From contig NZ_JAFKCZ010000004.1 of assembly GCF_017255185.1 (NCBI RefSeq), forward strand, positions 310,001 to 374,000: 64,000 nucleotides of DNA, given 5' to 3'. Each line of letters starts with the position of its first letter. Position 1 is the first letter of the stretch. Both the position numbers and the translations under genes were made by a program. The notes below the pieces were generated by a model. It ran no database searches, was not told where the DNA came from, and saw only the letters and a program-made list of their open reading frames with translations. This document shows, one piece after another, positions 50,208 through 58,989 of this stretch. This stretch comes from Parahaliea mediterranea (GTDB taxonomy: Bacteria; Pseudomonadota; Gammaproteobacteria; Pseudomonadales; Halieaceae).

Positions 50208-52127
50208 ATGAGTGTTGCTTGCCTGGGCGATATCGTCGCTATCGAACAAGCCCAGCCAAACCCTTTCGGCAGGTTCGATAATACCTATGAAATGATTTGT
50301 GCCGGGGCGGCTATCGCCCCCAATGCCACTGCCTTGTCATTCGTGCCTAAGGTCGAGAGCCATTTCAGGCCGGCAGTATGGACATATGGCCAGTGGCGGG
50401 CGGAAATCACCCGTGCCGCCAATATGCTGCGCCGACTCGGTTTGCAGGAGAATGAAGTGGTGGCTTATGTGCTGCCAAATCTGCCGGAAACCCATCTCGC
50501 CATCTGGGGTGGAGAGACCGCCGGCATTGTTTTTGCGGTCAACACCCAGCTTGATGGAGCCCAGATGGCTCAGCTGCTACAGGCCGCGGATACACGCTGG
50601 CTCATTACCCTGGGGCCGGAACCCGAACCGGAGATCTGGAACAGGGTGTCCGGTGCGATGGCGGCCATGGAAGTGTCGAGCTTGCGGGGTATCCTGGCGG
50701 TGAATCCCCTGCACCACAGCGCCGGCGGCTGTGGCAATGCCGGCGCCGAATGCGCGCAATCAGGCCTGCCGACGCAATTACACGGTGTCCCCGTGCTTGA
50801 TTTTCACCTCGAACTGGCCAGGGAATCCGGAGACTCTCTGCATTTTTTGCCACCGCGGGCCAACGATATTGCCTCTTATTTCTGCACTGGCGGGACCACG
50901 GGGTTGCCCAAGATCGCCACGCACTCCCACGGCAATGAAATTGCCAATGCGATCCAGTTGCAGGCGGTCTTCGCTCAGTTGTACCGGCCCGGTAAAACGT
51001 TTCTCGCCTGCCTTCCTCTATTTCATGTCAACGCCCAGCTCGGCTCCGGCCTGGCGGTGTTCGGGGCCGGCGCGCAGTTGCTTCTCGGACCGCCAGAGGG
51101 CTATCGTGCCGCCGGGCTAATGGACCGGTTCTGGGAGATCGTCGCTCACCATCGGGTGGCCACTTTCTCGGGTGTACCCACAATCTTTGCCGGTTTATTG
51201 CAGTCGCCGCGGGAGGGGATGGACCTGTCCTGCCTGGACTACGCCATCTGCGGCGCGGCACCGATGCCGCTGAAATTGCTCGACAACTTCGAGCAACAAA
51301 CCGGGATGCGCGTGCGCGAGGGATATGGCTTGACTGAAAGCACCTGTGTTGCTTCGCTGAATCCACCTGGAGCAGACGCCCGCACAGGCTCCATCGGCCT
51401 GCGTCTGCCTTGGGAAAAGATGCGTGTTGTGGTACTCGATGAAAAGGGTAACTTCCTACGCGAAGCCGATACCGATGAGGTCGGAGTGGTGGCGATCAGC
51501 GGCCCCAATGTATTCGCTGGTTATCTTGAGGCGACGCACAATACCACCGCCTGGATACACTTTCCCGGAGATACGAAACGCTGGCTGAATACAGGTGATC
51601 TCGCGCGCAGGGATGCGGATGGTTACTTCTGGCTGACCGGTCGTAAAAAGGAGTTGATTATCCGCGGCGGTCACAATATCGACCCGAAGGTGATCGAGGA
51701 AGCCCTGGCCTCTCATCCGGATGTGGCAATGAGTGCGGCGGTCGGACGGCCGGATGCCCACGCGGGAGAGGTGCCGGTAGCCTATGTCCAGCTTCATGTG
51801 AAGGGTAGCGTTCGCGAGGAGGCATTGATGGAGTACGCCAGTGAGGCCATCAGCGAGCGAGCCGCGATTCCCAAGGCCATACGCCTGGTCGACACCTTGC
51901 CAGTGACCGCGGTGGGCAAGATATTCAAGCCCGCGCTGATCTTTCGCGAGGTGGAGTCAGTGGTGCGGACCGAAGCGGAGAGTTCAGGGGTGACGCTGGC
52001 ATCGCTCTCGGTGGCGCAGGAATCGGGGGTCGGGATAGTGGCCCGGTATGCAATTGCCAATGGCGATGCCCGAGCACTTTCAAGCGCCCTGGCCAAATAT
52101 ATCTTCAAGAGCGCGGTGGAGCGCTGA
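50208..52127 (+). CDS. Acyl-CoA synthetase (AMP-forming)
   Basis: A 639-residue ANL-superfamily ligase. The phosphate loop FCTGGTTGLPKIATHSHGN, GYGLTESTC, the hinge FWLTGRKKELIIRGGHNIDP and the C-terminal lysine motif VGKIFKP are present. CGGGAG lies before the ATG at 50208; the frame is open to 50157 but that part overlaps the hydrolase. It is a close relative of the 13247-15103 ligase; both carry a PNLPETH block, an IWGG segment and a matching C-terminal layout. It ends the TonB receptor-cupin-hydrolase cassette and probably activates the acid product. Confidence 0.9.
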   Translation: MSVACLGDIVAIEQAQPNPFGRFDNTYEMICAGAAIAPNATALSFVPKVESHFRPAVWTYGQWRAEITRAANMLRRLGLQENEVVAYVLPNLPETHLAIWGGETAGIVFAVNTQLDGAQMAQLLQAADTRWLITLGPEPEPEIWNRVSGAMAAMEVSSLRGILAVNPLHHSAGGCGNAGAECAQSGLPTQLHGVPVLDFHLELARESGDSLHFLPPRANDIASYFCTGGTTGLPKIATHSHGNEIANAIQLQAVFAQLYRPGKTFLACLPLFHVNAQLGSGLAVFGAGAQLLLGPPEGYRAAGLMDRFWEIVAHHRVATFSGVPTIFAGLLQSPREGMDLSCLDYAICGAAPMPLKLLDNFEQQTGMRVREGYGLTESTCVASLNPPGADARTGSIGLRLPWEKMRVVVLDEKGNFLREADTDEVGVVAISGPNVFAGYLEATHNTTAWIHFPGDTKRWLNTGDLARRDADGYFWLTGRKKELIIRGGHNIDPKVIEEALASHPDVAMSAAVGRPDAHAGEVPVAYVQLHVKGSVREEALMEYASEAISERAAIPKAIRLVDTLPVTAVGKIFKPALIFREVESVVRTEAESSGVTLASLSVAQESGVGIVARYAIANGDARALSSALAKYIFKSAVER

Positions 52128-52155
52128 ACATCCGGCCGGGGCTTTCCCGGCGGCG

Positions 52156-53382
52156 TCAGTTGGCGGTGATCCGTGACTTGATATCGGCCAGGGATTCGAG
52201 GTCGCCCCCGGCGAGCCGTTCCGCGGTATCCACGAATGCCTTCACGGAGATTTTGCCGCCGTCCTCGGCGAGGGCCGTGGCGACATCGTCCAGGCTTTTT
52301 TTGCCCTCGCTCAGCTCGCGCAGCTCCCGGTCCAGTTGGCGCATGACCCCCACCGCCCGCGCCGTGGTGGCGCCGGATGAGCGGCCGGTGAACAGTCCGT
52401 CGGACTCCTTGCCCCACTGCGCCAGTTCATCGAGGGTCTCGCGGAAGCGCAGCTCGCTGATGCCCCCCGAGCGTCGCAGGATTTCCACCGCGTAATACTC
52501 GGCGATACCCTCGACGATCCAGTCGCTCTTGTCGGTGCCGCGGATGGAGGTGCCGACGTGCACCAGCTCGTGGATCAGGCTACTGGTGCGGTTGCCGCTG
52601 ATCAGTGGACGGTCGCCGTGCATGAACAGCGAATTCGGCCCCGAGAGGCCGCCGCGCCACATGGGGTCGTCGGCGCTCACAATCAGCAGTCGCGGGGGGA
52701 AGTCCGGAAAAATCTCCTTCAGGTAGGGCAGCGTCCAGTTGACGAAGGCCAGGGCATCCTGCAGGCGGATATCCTGGCCCCGGGGGGCGGCGACCCGCAC
52801 CCCCACGTCGGCAATCACGTCCTGGCGGCTGGCGATGGATCCCAGGATCAGCCAGCCCTTGGGGCGAATGAACCGGCGGCCCGGGTCTGTCACGCGATAG
52901 CGATTATCGGCGTCGCTCAGGCTCTCGTAGGGGGCGGCGGAGGACCAGCCCTCGGGCAGGTCGAAGTCGAGCTCCGCCGAGGCCTGCAGGCCCTTGGCCA
53001 CCTTCACCGCCATGGGCGGCACCAGTTTATCGCTGCGCAGAACCGCCCAGTCGTCGGTGATCATGGCGTCGTAGCTGTCGCCATCGCGCTTGTGGTTGAT
53101 TGCGAAGCGGTAACTGAGGCTGTCCCCGGAAGCCCGCGGCCGCCAGGTGGCCACATCGTCGTCGATGTCCAGTGCCGGTTCCGCGCGCCAATCGCGGTGC
53201 TGGTCCGGGTCGAAATGCACCTCGATCCTGGACGGTAGTGAGTCGCCGCGCAGAGTGATTGTCACCGCGGCCTCGCCCCGCTCCGGTGTCACGCTGACGT
53301 CATAGTGGATGGTGTACTGTTCCGCGGTGGCGCTGCAGGCCAGCAGCGCGACCGAAAGTAGCATCAGCCTGAAAGTTCTCAA
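52156..53382 (-). CDS. Secreted gluzincin (M61-like) metallopeptidase
   Basis: A 408-residue protein with a Sec signal or lipoprotein-like leader (LMLLSVALLACSATA). The zinc motif H271-E272-xx-H275 lies in LIHELVHVG, with E291 in WIVEGIAEYYA as the likely third ligand, as in gluzincins related to M61. The first half (about 25-190) is a strand-rich domain. No PDZ domain follows, unlike typical M61 members, so the protein is a short form. It lies convergent to the CoA ligase with a short GC hairpin between. Substrate unknown. Confidence 0.75.
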   Translation of the reverse strand: MRTFRLMLLSVALLACSATAEQYTIHYDVSVTPERGEAAVTITLRGDSLPSRIEVHFDPDQHRDWRAEPALDIDDDVATWRPRASGDSLSYRFAINHKRDGDSYDAMITDDWAVLRSDKLVPPMAVKVAKGLQASAELDFDLPEGWSSAAPYESLSDADNRYRVTDPGRRFIRPKGWLILGSIASRQDVIADVGVRVAAPRGQDIRLQDALAFVNWTLPYLKEIFPDFPPRLLIVSADDPMWRGGLSGPNSLFMHGDRPLISGNRTSSLIHELVHVGTSIRGTDKSDWIVEGIAEYYAVEILRRSGGISELRFRETLDELAQWGKESDGLFTGRSSGATTARAVGVMRQLDRELRELSEGKKSLDDVATALAEDGGKISVKAFVDTAERLAGGDLESLADIKSRITAN

Positions 53383-53531
53383 CGGTGGCCTCCCGACAGC
53401 AAGTGGATTCCCGAGCCGACAAGGTTAGCAGTACCCTCGCGATTGCGCACGGCAACGGTGAGTGTTTTCTCCTTTGAACCCAGGCCGTGGTCTGCTATTT
53501 TTGAACGCCTCATTCACAGGAGGCACCGACC

Positions 53532-54272
53532 ATGGAATCGGAAGAGCAGCAACAGCAGCAACAGCAGCAAACGGAACCGCCAGCGCCACAGTCGCAGGGC
53601 ACCTTCGATATCAACCGCGTCATCGAACAGGCCCGGGAGGTGCTTACCAACCCGGCCGGATTTTATCGTGACATGCCGGGCAGCGGTGGCTTCACCGAGC
53701 CTGTAATCTTCGTGGCGGTCATGGCCGTGGCCACCGGGATCATCGCTGCGGTGTGGTCACTGTTCACCTCCGGCCACGGTTTCCTGGCTGCGGGTTTTGC
53801 CGGGATCATTATCTACCCGATTTTTGCCGTCATCGGCGCCTTTATCGCCGCGGCCATCCTCTTTGTGATCTGGAAACTGATGGGCTCGGAGCGGGATTAC
53901 GAAACGGCCTTTCGCTGCTGGTCCGCGGCCACGGCGGTGTACCCGGTGGGCGCGCTGCTGTCGATCATTCCCTATATCGGGGTAATGGTCAGCGTCGCCT
54001 GGGGCACCTTGCTGATGATCGAGGCCAGCGTGGCGGTGCACCAGCGCGAACGCCGCACGGCGATGATCGTGTTCGGCATTCTCGGCGGCCTGCTGTTGAT
54101 CTCCAACATCAGCAGCGAATACGCCTCGCGACAGATGGCCGACCGTATGTCGGAAATGAGCCGGCAATTCGAGGGCTTCGAGGACATGAGCTCGGAAGAG
54201 GCAGGCCGCCAGATCGGGGAATTCCTCAAGGGCCTGGAGGAAGGGGCGAAAAAGGACGGTGACGAGGGCTGA
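53532..54272 (+). CDS. YIP1-family membrane protein
   Basis: A 246-residue integral membrane protein. After a polar N-terminus with eight consecutive glutamines (residues 6-13), the YIP1 domain opens with VIEQAREVLTNPAGFYRDMP and has about five hydrophobic segments (70-200). The C-terminal tail is acidic. The polyglutamine run is coded by a CAG/CAA repeat (about 53547-53570), a possible slippage site. YIP1-like bacterial proteins are of unknown function. It stands alone, convergent to the small protein at 54338. Confidence 0.85.
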   Translation: MESEEQQQQQQQQTEPPAPQSQGTFDINRVIEQAREVLTNPAGFYRDMPGSGGFTEPVIFVAVMAVATGIIAAVWSLFTSGHGFLAAGFAGIIIYPIFAVIGAFIAAAILFVIWKLMGSERDYETAFRCWSAATAVYPVGALLSIIPYIGVMVSVAWGTLLMIEASVAVHQRERRTAMIVFGILGGLLLISNISSEYASRQMADRMSEMSRQFEGFEDMSSEEAGRQIGEFLKGLEEGAKKDGDEG

Positions 54273-54302
54273 GGCCCGCTGCCGGCGCGCGCCTGGCGTA
54301 CA

Positions 54303-54326
54303 GGCCCCGCCATGTCAGGCGGGGCC
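54303..54326. terminator. Hairpin between convergent genes
   Basis: GGCCCCGCC (54303-54311) and GGCGGGGCC (54318-54326) form a perfect 9-bp stem around a 6-base loop, between the YIP1 gene and the convergent small secreted protein. No T-run follows; it could serve both directions. Confidence 0.5.
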
Positions 54327-54337
54327 GGTCGCGGTGT

Positions 54338-54703
54338 TCAGTTCCGGCCCAGCGCGCAATCCCCATCGGCGATCTGCCGTACTTGATCCAGGCTTCCGCC
54401 ACCCAGCCACTGATGGAATTGTTGGTATCCCGCCTGGTAGTCGCTGTCCGGCGCGGTGGCGGGGGCAATGCCCTCGCGGTTGATCTGGTTCCAGGCCAGC
54501 CACAATTGGGTGCGGGACAGTTTCTCCACCGGGAAGTCGCCCAGGGCGGCCACCACGAATCCCTTGCAATAGCTGTAGCGCACCTCCCCCTGCTCGTGCC
54601 ACGGCCACTCAAAGGCCGCGGCGGGCAGGGCGTTGGCGCCCAGCGCGGTGGCGGCGGCCAGCAGCAGGGCGGCTCCAGGGTGCTTGCGATCGTGTCGATT
54701 CAT
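54338..54703 (-). CDS. Small secreted protein of unknown function
   Basis: A 121-residue protein with a Sec signal peptide (ALLLAAATALGANALPAAA, cleavage near residue 29). The mature part begins FEWPWHEQGEVRYSYCKGFVVAAL and contains two cysteines (SYCKGF and GDCALGRN) that could pair. A short helical region (KLSRTQLWLAWNQINREG, YQAGYQQFHQWL) follows. GGAGAACGCC precedes the ATG at 54703. I do not recognise the family. It lies downstream of the glutaminase gene but 116 bases away, so linkage is uncertain. Confidence 0.65.
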   Translation of the reverse strand: MNRHDRKHPGAALLLAAATALGANALPAAAFEWPWHEQGEVRYSYCKGFVVAALGDFPVEKLSRTQLWLAWNQINREGIAPATAPDSDYQAGYQQFHQWLGGGSLDQVRQIADGDCALGRN

Positions 54704-54819
54704 GGCGTTCTCCTTGGGTCCTGAGCCTAAGCTAGCCGCACCGGCGGCGTTTGCCAAGCCCCGATGGCCGTGACCCACATCGCCGGTGCCGGCCGGCAGC
54801 GCACAGTTGGCCGCCATCG

Positions 54820-55836
54820 CTAACGGTTGCTATTCAAACCGGGCCTGAACAAACTCAAGCCCAGCTCTGCCGAAATCGCCTCCAGCGCCTTCATCCCCCG
54901 GACACTGTTACCGGCGGTGGACAGTCGCGGCGAATAGCCCACCAGGGCCATCTTCCCCGGCACCACCGCCACAATGCCGCCGCCCACCCCGCTCTTGGCT
55001 GGCAGCCCCGCGTTGTAGGCCCAGCGCCCGGACTCGTCGTAGAAGCCGTTCATCATCATCACCGCAAGCACCTCGTCCACCAGATCCCGGGCCAGCACCT
55101 GCTCGCCGGTCACCGGGTTCTCCCCGGCATTGGCCAGGGTGGCGCCCATCACCGCCAGTTGCCGCGCGGTGACGGCGACACTGCTCTGGCGGTTGTAAAC
55201 GTCCAGGGTTTCGTCCACCGGGGCACCGAGCCACTGCTGGTCGCTAAGCAGGTTGGCGAGCGCGCGGTTACGGAAGTTGCTCGCTCCCACCGAGCGGTAG
55301 ACCGCCGCCAGCAGGGTCAGGGGCTCGCCGGCAAAACGGTTGTAGCCATTGCGTATCAATTGCCAGCGCGCATCGGCGTCATCGGCCTCAAGCAGGCTGA
55401 CGGCGGTGATGGCGCCGGCGTTCACCATCGGGTTGAGGGGCTTGCGCGCGCGGCGCTCCACCCCCGCCAGGGCGTTGAAGGGCTGGCCGGTAGGCTCCAC
55501 GCCGATACGTTTGAGTACGACGTTGCGGCCCTGCTGCGACAGCAGCAGGGCCAGGGTGAAGGGCTTGGCGGCGCTCATGATGGCGAAGGGCTGTTCGGTA
55601 TCGCCGCGGCTGATGACCTCGCCGTCCACGGTGATCGCCACGATGCCGAAGCGGTCCGGGTCGGCGGCGGCCAGGGCGGGAATGTATTGGGCGGTCTCCC
55701 CGGCTTCCAGCCCCTTGTAGGTCTCGTAGGCGGTGTTGATGGCCGCCTGAATGGCGGCCCGCTCACTGGCCTGGACTGGGGCGCCGGGCAGGCACGCGGC
55801 GAGAGCCCAGGCCGCGAGCGTGAGCCGCCACGTCAT
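54820..55836 (-). CDS. glsA: Glutaminase A, periplasmic
   Basis: A 338-residue serine-type glutaminase (beta-lactamase-like fold) that hydrolyses glutamine to glutamate and ammonia. The Ser-x-x-Lys motif is SAAKPF, and VNAGAITAVSLLE, YNRQSSVAVTARQLAVMGATLAN and LPAKSGVGGGIVAVVPGKMALVG are classic family blocks. A Sec signal peptide (LAAWALAACLPGAPVQA) puts it in the periplasm, which is unusual for GlsA. The start overlaps the amidase stop by 4 bases (ATGA). It is last in the porin-amidase-glutaminase operon, consistent with scavenging nitrogen from amides. Confidence 0.92.
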   Translation of the reverse strand: MTWRLTLAAWALAACLPGAPVQASERAAIQAAINTAYETYKGLEAGETAQYIPALAAADPDRFGIVAITVDGEVISRGDTEQPFAIMSAAKPFTLALLLSQQGRNVVLKRIGVEPTGQPFNALAGVERRARKPLNPMVNAGAITAVSLLEADDADARWQLIRNGYNRFAGEPLTLLAAVYRSVGASNFRNRALANLLSDQQWLGAPVDETLDVYNRQSSVAVTARQLAVMGATLANAGENPVTGEQVLARDLVDEVLAVMMMNGFYDESGRWAYNAGLPAKSGVGGGIVAVVPGKMALVGYSPRLSTAGNSVRGMKALEAISAELGLSLFRPGLNSNR

Positions 55837-57542
55837 GGCGTGGCCTCTGGCGGCTTGCGGCCCCGGGTGGCCTGCTCGAAACTGTAGGCCAGCTCGATCA
55901 GCCGCGGCTCGCTGCAGGCGGTGCCCACGAAGGTGATGCCAAAAGGTATGGGTTTGGCGCCGAAGCCCTCGGGCAGGGGCGGGTCGAGGGTATTGGGCAC
56001 CGCGGTGAAGGGCACCGCGATCACCGGGTAGCCGGCCTTGTTGACAATGTTCTCGCCGTACCAGGCCGGGAACAGCAGGGCGTCGAGGTCGTGGGCGTCC
56101 AGCGCGGCGTCGATGCCCTCCGCGCGGGACAGGCGGATATCCTTGTCGCGGTCAGCGCGCCAGCGGGCGCGGTCGGCGGCCACGTCCATCTCGTCGGATA
56201 TGTCGAGTTCCGCCTGGCCGTACCGGATTGCGCCCCGGTCGGCGTGAGCCAGGTTGTACTCCCGCAGCGCGGTGAGGGAGTCCAGGGGGGCGCTGTCGCC
56301 GAGGCTGTCCAGCCAGGCGTTGAAGTCGCGTTTCATGCCGTACTTGAGAATCACCGAGCAATGAGCGTCGCCGCCCTTGCCCTGGGGCAGGTCGTAGCAG
56401 TTGCCGAACAGCAGTTGGTTGTCACTGGGGTTTTCCGCCAGCACCGAGGGAATGTTCGCCGGGTCCACCAGGTCGGCGCCCGCGGCCTTCAGCGCGGCGA
56501 TAGCCTCGCGCATCGCGGCCCGCTCGTCGGTGTTCAGGCCGCCGCGCGGAGTGTTTGCGCCGGGGGGGGTGATCGCATCGTAGAAGAAAGCCCGCGGGAT
56601 GCCGATGCGGGCCCCGCGCAGGCCGTCGGCGCGCAGGTGGGCGCTATACCCCCCGGGCCCGGGGTGGGGGCACACGCCGCTGGCGGGGTCCCCGGGGTCG
56701 TCGCTTTCCATGGCCGCCAGCAGGGCGGCGGCATCGGCGACGTACTTGGCCATTGGCCCCGCGGTGTCCTGGTCCGCGGTAATGGGGATGATGCCGTGAC
56801 GGCTCACCCGCCCCACCGTGGGTTTGATACCCACCAGGCGGGTGTTGTTGGCGGGTATCTGCAGGGAGCCGGAGGTCTCGGTACCCACGTTAGCCGCCCA
56901 CAGGTTGGCGGCGGTGCCGATGCCGGAGCTGGAGCCGCCGGTATCCATTACCCCGCGGCCGTCGTCGAAGCCCTTGCGTGGGTCCTTGCGCGGGTCGTAG
57001 GGATTGTAGCCGTAGCCGTTCACCGCGTTGTAGTTGTTGGGCATGCCGGTGGCCACCCAGTTGGCCAGCTCGGTGAGGGTGGTTTTGGCGATAATGATGG
57101 CGCCCGCTTCGCGGAGCCTTGTCACCAGGGTGGCCTCGTAGGGAGGTGTGTAGCCCGCGAAGGCCATGGCGCCGCCAGTGGTGGGCAGGTCGGTGGTGTG
57201 GATGTTGTCCTTCAGCGCGATGGGAATGCCGTGCAGGGACCCGCGCACCTGCCCATTGGCGCGTTCCCGGTCGAGGGCATCGGCCTGTGCCAGGGCATCG
57301 CTGGCGACGCTGATGGCGGCCCCCAGGGAGGCGTTGTAACGCTCGATGCGCGCCAGGTATTGGCTGACGATGGCGCGCGCAGTGGTGTCGCCGCTGGCCA
57401 TGGCGACCTGCATGTCGGCGAAACTGGCCTCGACCACGTCAAAGTCCGCCTGGCTGGTTTCCGCGGGCGCGTCCTGCCGATTGCAGGATACGAGCCCCAA
57501 TAGCGCAAGGCCGGCGATGGTGTATGCGGTTGGGCTGAACAT
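55833..57542 (-). CDS. Amidase, predicted lipoprotein
   Basis: A 569-residue amidase-signature enzyme. The Ser-cisSer-Lys triad is visible as K in PIALKDNIHT, the glycine/serine loop DTGGSSSGIGTAAN and the nucleophile serine in GTETSGSLQIP. The N-terminus carries a lipobox (LGLVSC, cysteine 20), so it is likely anchored to a membrane on the periplasmic side. GGGGA precedes the ATG at 57542. It lies 8 bases after the DcaP-like porin stop and overlaps the glutaminase start. It would free ammonia or an acid from an amide brought in through the porin. Confidence 0.92.
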   Translation of the reverse strand: MFSPTAYTIAGLALLGLVSCNRQDAPAETSQADFDVVEASFADMQVAMASGDTTARAIVSQYLARIERYNASLGAAISVASDALAQADALDRERANGQVRGSLHGIPIALKDNIHTTDLPTTGGAMAFAGYTPPYEATLVTRLREAGAIIIAKTTLTELANWVATGMPNNYNAVNGYGYNPYDPRKDPRKGFDDGRGVMDTGGSSSGIGTAANLWAANVGTETSGSLQIPANNTRLVGIKPTVGRVSRHGIIPITADQDTAGPMAKYVADAAALLAAMESDDPGDPASGVCPHPGPGGYSAHLRADGLRGARIGIPRAFFYDAITPPGANTPRGGLNTDERAAMREAIAALKAAGADLVDPANIPSVLAENPSDNQLLFGNCYDLPQGKGGDAHCSVILKYGMKRDFNAWLDSLGDSAPLDSLTALREYNLAHADRGAIRYGQAELDISDEMDVAADRARWRADRDKDIRLSRAEGIDAALDAHDLDALLFPAWYGENIVNKAGYPVIAVPFTAVPNTLDPPLPEGFGAKPIPFGITFVGTACSEPRLIELAYSFEQATRGRKPPEATP

Positions 57543-57550
57543 GTGGTCCC

Positions 57551-58915
57551 CTAGAAATGAGTGGAGAACTTGTGTTTGAAGGTCACTTGCGTGCGGAAGT
57601 CCTCGCCGCTGCGACCGGCCACGTCCTCGTGCCGGCCGTAGAGGGCTTCAAGACCGATGAGAAGGGCGGGGTAGGGCGTGTAGAGCAGGTTGGCGCTGGC
57701 GTAGATACCCCTGTCGAACTCGGCGTCGGCCTGCTGGTTGCGCGCGTCGGCGTCATTGATGGAAAAGCCGATTGATGAGCTCCACTGCCCGGACCAGTAG
57801 CGGTCGTAGTAGAGCGTGGTGCCCAGGACCGGCACCGGTTCTTCCTCGAAGTTTTCCGGCGCCAGGTTCACGCCGCCGTCGTTCATGAAGCTGGCGATCC
57901 CTTCGCCGTAGACCAGGCCGAACTTGAGCTGGTCGCGGCCGATGCTGTTGATCGCCCCGGTAACGTTGAGGCCCCAGCCAGTGTCCTCGAACGTGGGTTC
58001 GTTGTCCGGCGTGCCGCGGGTTTCAAATTCCAGCCGGCGCAGTACGCCCGCGAGTTGCAGGTGGCCCCAGTGGCCCGCCAGGCGATAGCGGGCGGTGAGG
58101 TCCGGCAGTTCGGTGCGCGCGGTGGCCGCGTCGTCAAAGGCCGGGGATATCTCGCCGAAAATGCCCGTGTTGAAGCTGGCGTTGGGCTGCTCCAGCGCCA
58201 CGGCGAACTCGTCCTCGCCGAGCGCCCAGGTATAGCGCAGTTGCGGGTTGCGATTGAAGGCCATGCCGGAGGGCCCCCACCAGTCGACGACGTTGGGGAA
58301 TATACCGATGTCCATGAAGTTGGAGTTGGTCTGGCCGAAGCCGAGTCCGCCGATCTCCACCCAGGCGTGACGCAGGTTGAAAGTGGTGTCGCCGGTGCTG
58401 CTGCCGGTGCCGAACATGTCGAACTCGAACCAGCCCTTGACCAGTCCCGCCGGGGTATCGGCGCTGCCGCGCAGGCCCATCGTGGATTGGCGGACGCTGA
58501 GCAGGGTGGAGCCATCGTCGCCGAAGATCCCGTCCACGGTGGGGATGGTGGAGGGGCGCAGGGTGGCTTCATAGTCCGGGTCGACCCGTTTGAAATCATG
58601 GATCGCGTCCAGCTGCAGGTGACCGTAGAGCTGCAGGTCGAGGGCGTGGTCCGGCGCTACTGTCCCGGTGGCTGCTTTACCGGCGGCCTGGCGCATGGCG
58701 TCCGGGGCCGGTGGCGTTGTCGTCGCGCCTTTGAGCTGTTGCAGCTCGGCTTCCATGCGTTCCAGCATACGCTGCTGCTGTTGCATGAGTGTCTTTTGTT
58801 CGGCGAGCTGGCGCTCGAGTTCACGGATACGGTCGGCGTCGGCGGCGAGCGCGACAACGGGTGGCAACAGCGCGAGGGCCAGTACCGCTGCGAGGGTTGT
58901 CCTGGGAAAGGGCAT
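57551..58915 (-). CDS. DcaP-like outer-membrane porin
   Basis: A 454-residue porin. A Sec signal (LAAVLALALLPPVVALA) is followed by a heptad-like coiled coil (about 27-62, RIRELERQLAEQKTLMQQQQRMLERME), as in DcaP trimers, then the DcaP barrel (YGHLQLDAIHDFKRVDPDYEATLRPSTIP, KGWFEFDMFGTG, LRHAWVEIGGLGFGQTNSNFMD) ending in a terminal phenylalanine. DcaP-type porins take up small organic acids or peptides. It is first in the operon with amidase and glutaminase. The ATG is at 58915 with AAAGGG upstream. Confidence 0.9.
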   Translation of the reverse strand: MPFPRTTLAAVLALALLPPVVALAADADRIRELERQLAEQKTLMQQQQRMLERMEAELQQLKGATTTPPAPDAMRQAAGKAATGTVAPDHALDLQLYGHLQLDAIHDFKRVDPDYEATLRPSTIPTVDGIFGDDGSTLLSVRQSTMGLRGSADTPAGLVKGWFEFDMFGTGSSTGDTTFNLRHAWVEIGGLGFGQTNSNFMDIGIFPNVVDWWGPSGMAFNRNPQLRYTWALGEDEFAVALEQPNASFNTGIFGEISPAFDDAATARTELPDLTARYRLAGHWGHLQLAGVLRRLEFETRGTPDNEPTFEDTGWGLNVTGAINSIGRDQLKFGLVYGEGIASFMNDGGVNLAPENFEEEPVPVLGTTLYYDRYWSGQWSSSIGFSINDADARNQQADAEFDRGIYASANLLYTPYPALLIGLEALYGRHEDVAGRSGEDFRTQVTFKHKFSTHF

Positions 58916-58989
58916 GGCAACATCCTGTGATCGTTATTGGCTCCATGGGTACTCCGACCTCATAGGGAGTATAGATCAAATCGGATGGA

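Noticed and set aside
52135-52151. Short GCCGGG/CCCGGC hairpin between the CoA ligase and the M61-like gene
   Set aside because: Only a 6-bp stem with no T-run; such repeats are expected by chance at this GC.
58916-58989. Cobalamin riboswitch
   Set aside because: This short gap follows btuF and holds no B12-box-like structure; the operon leader lies outside the window.
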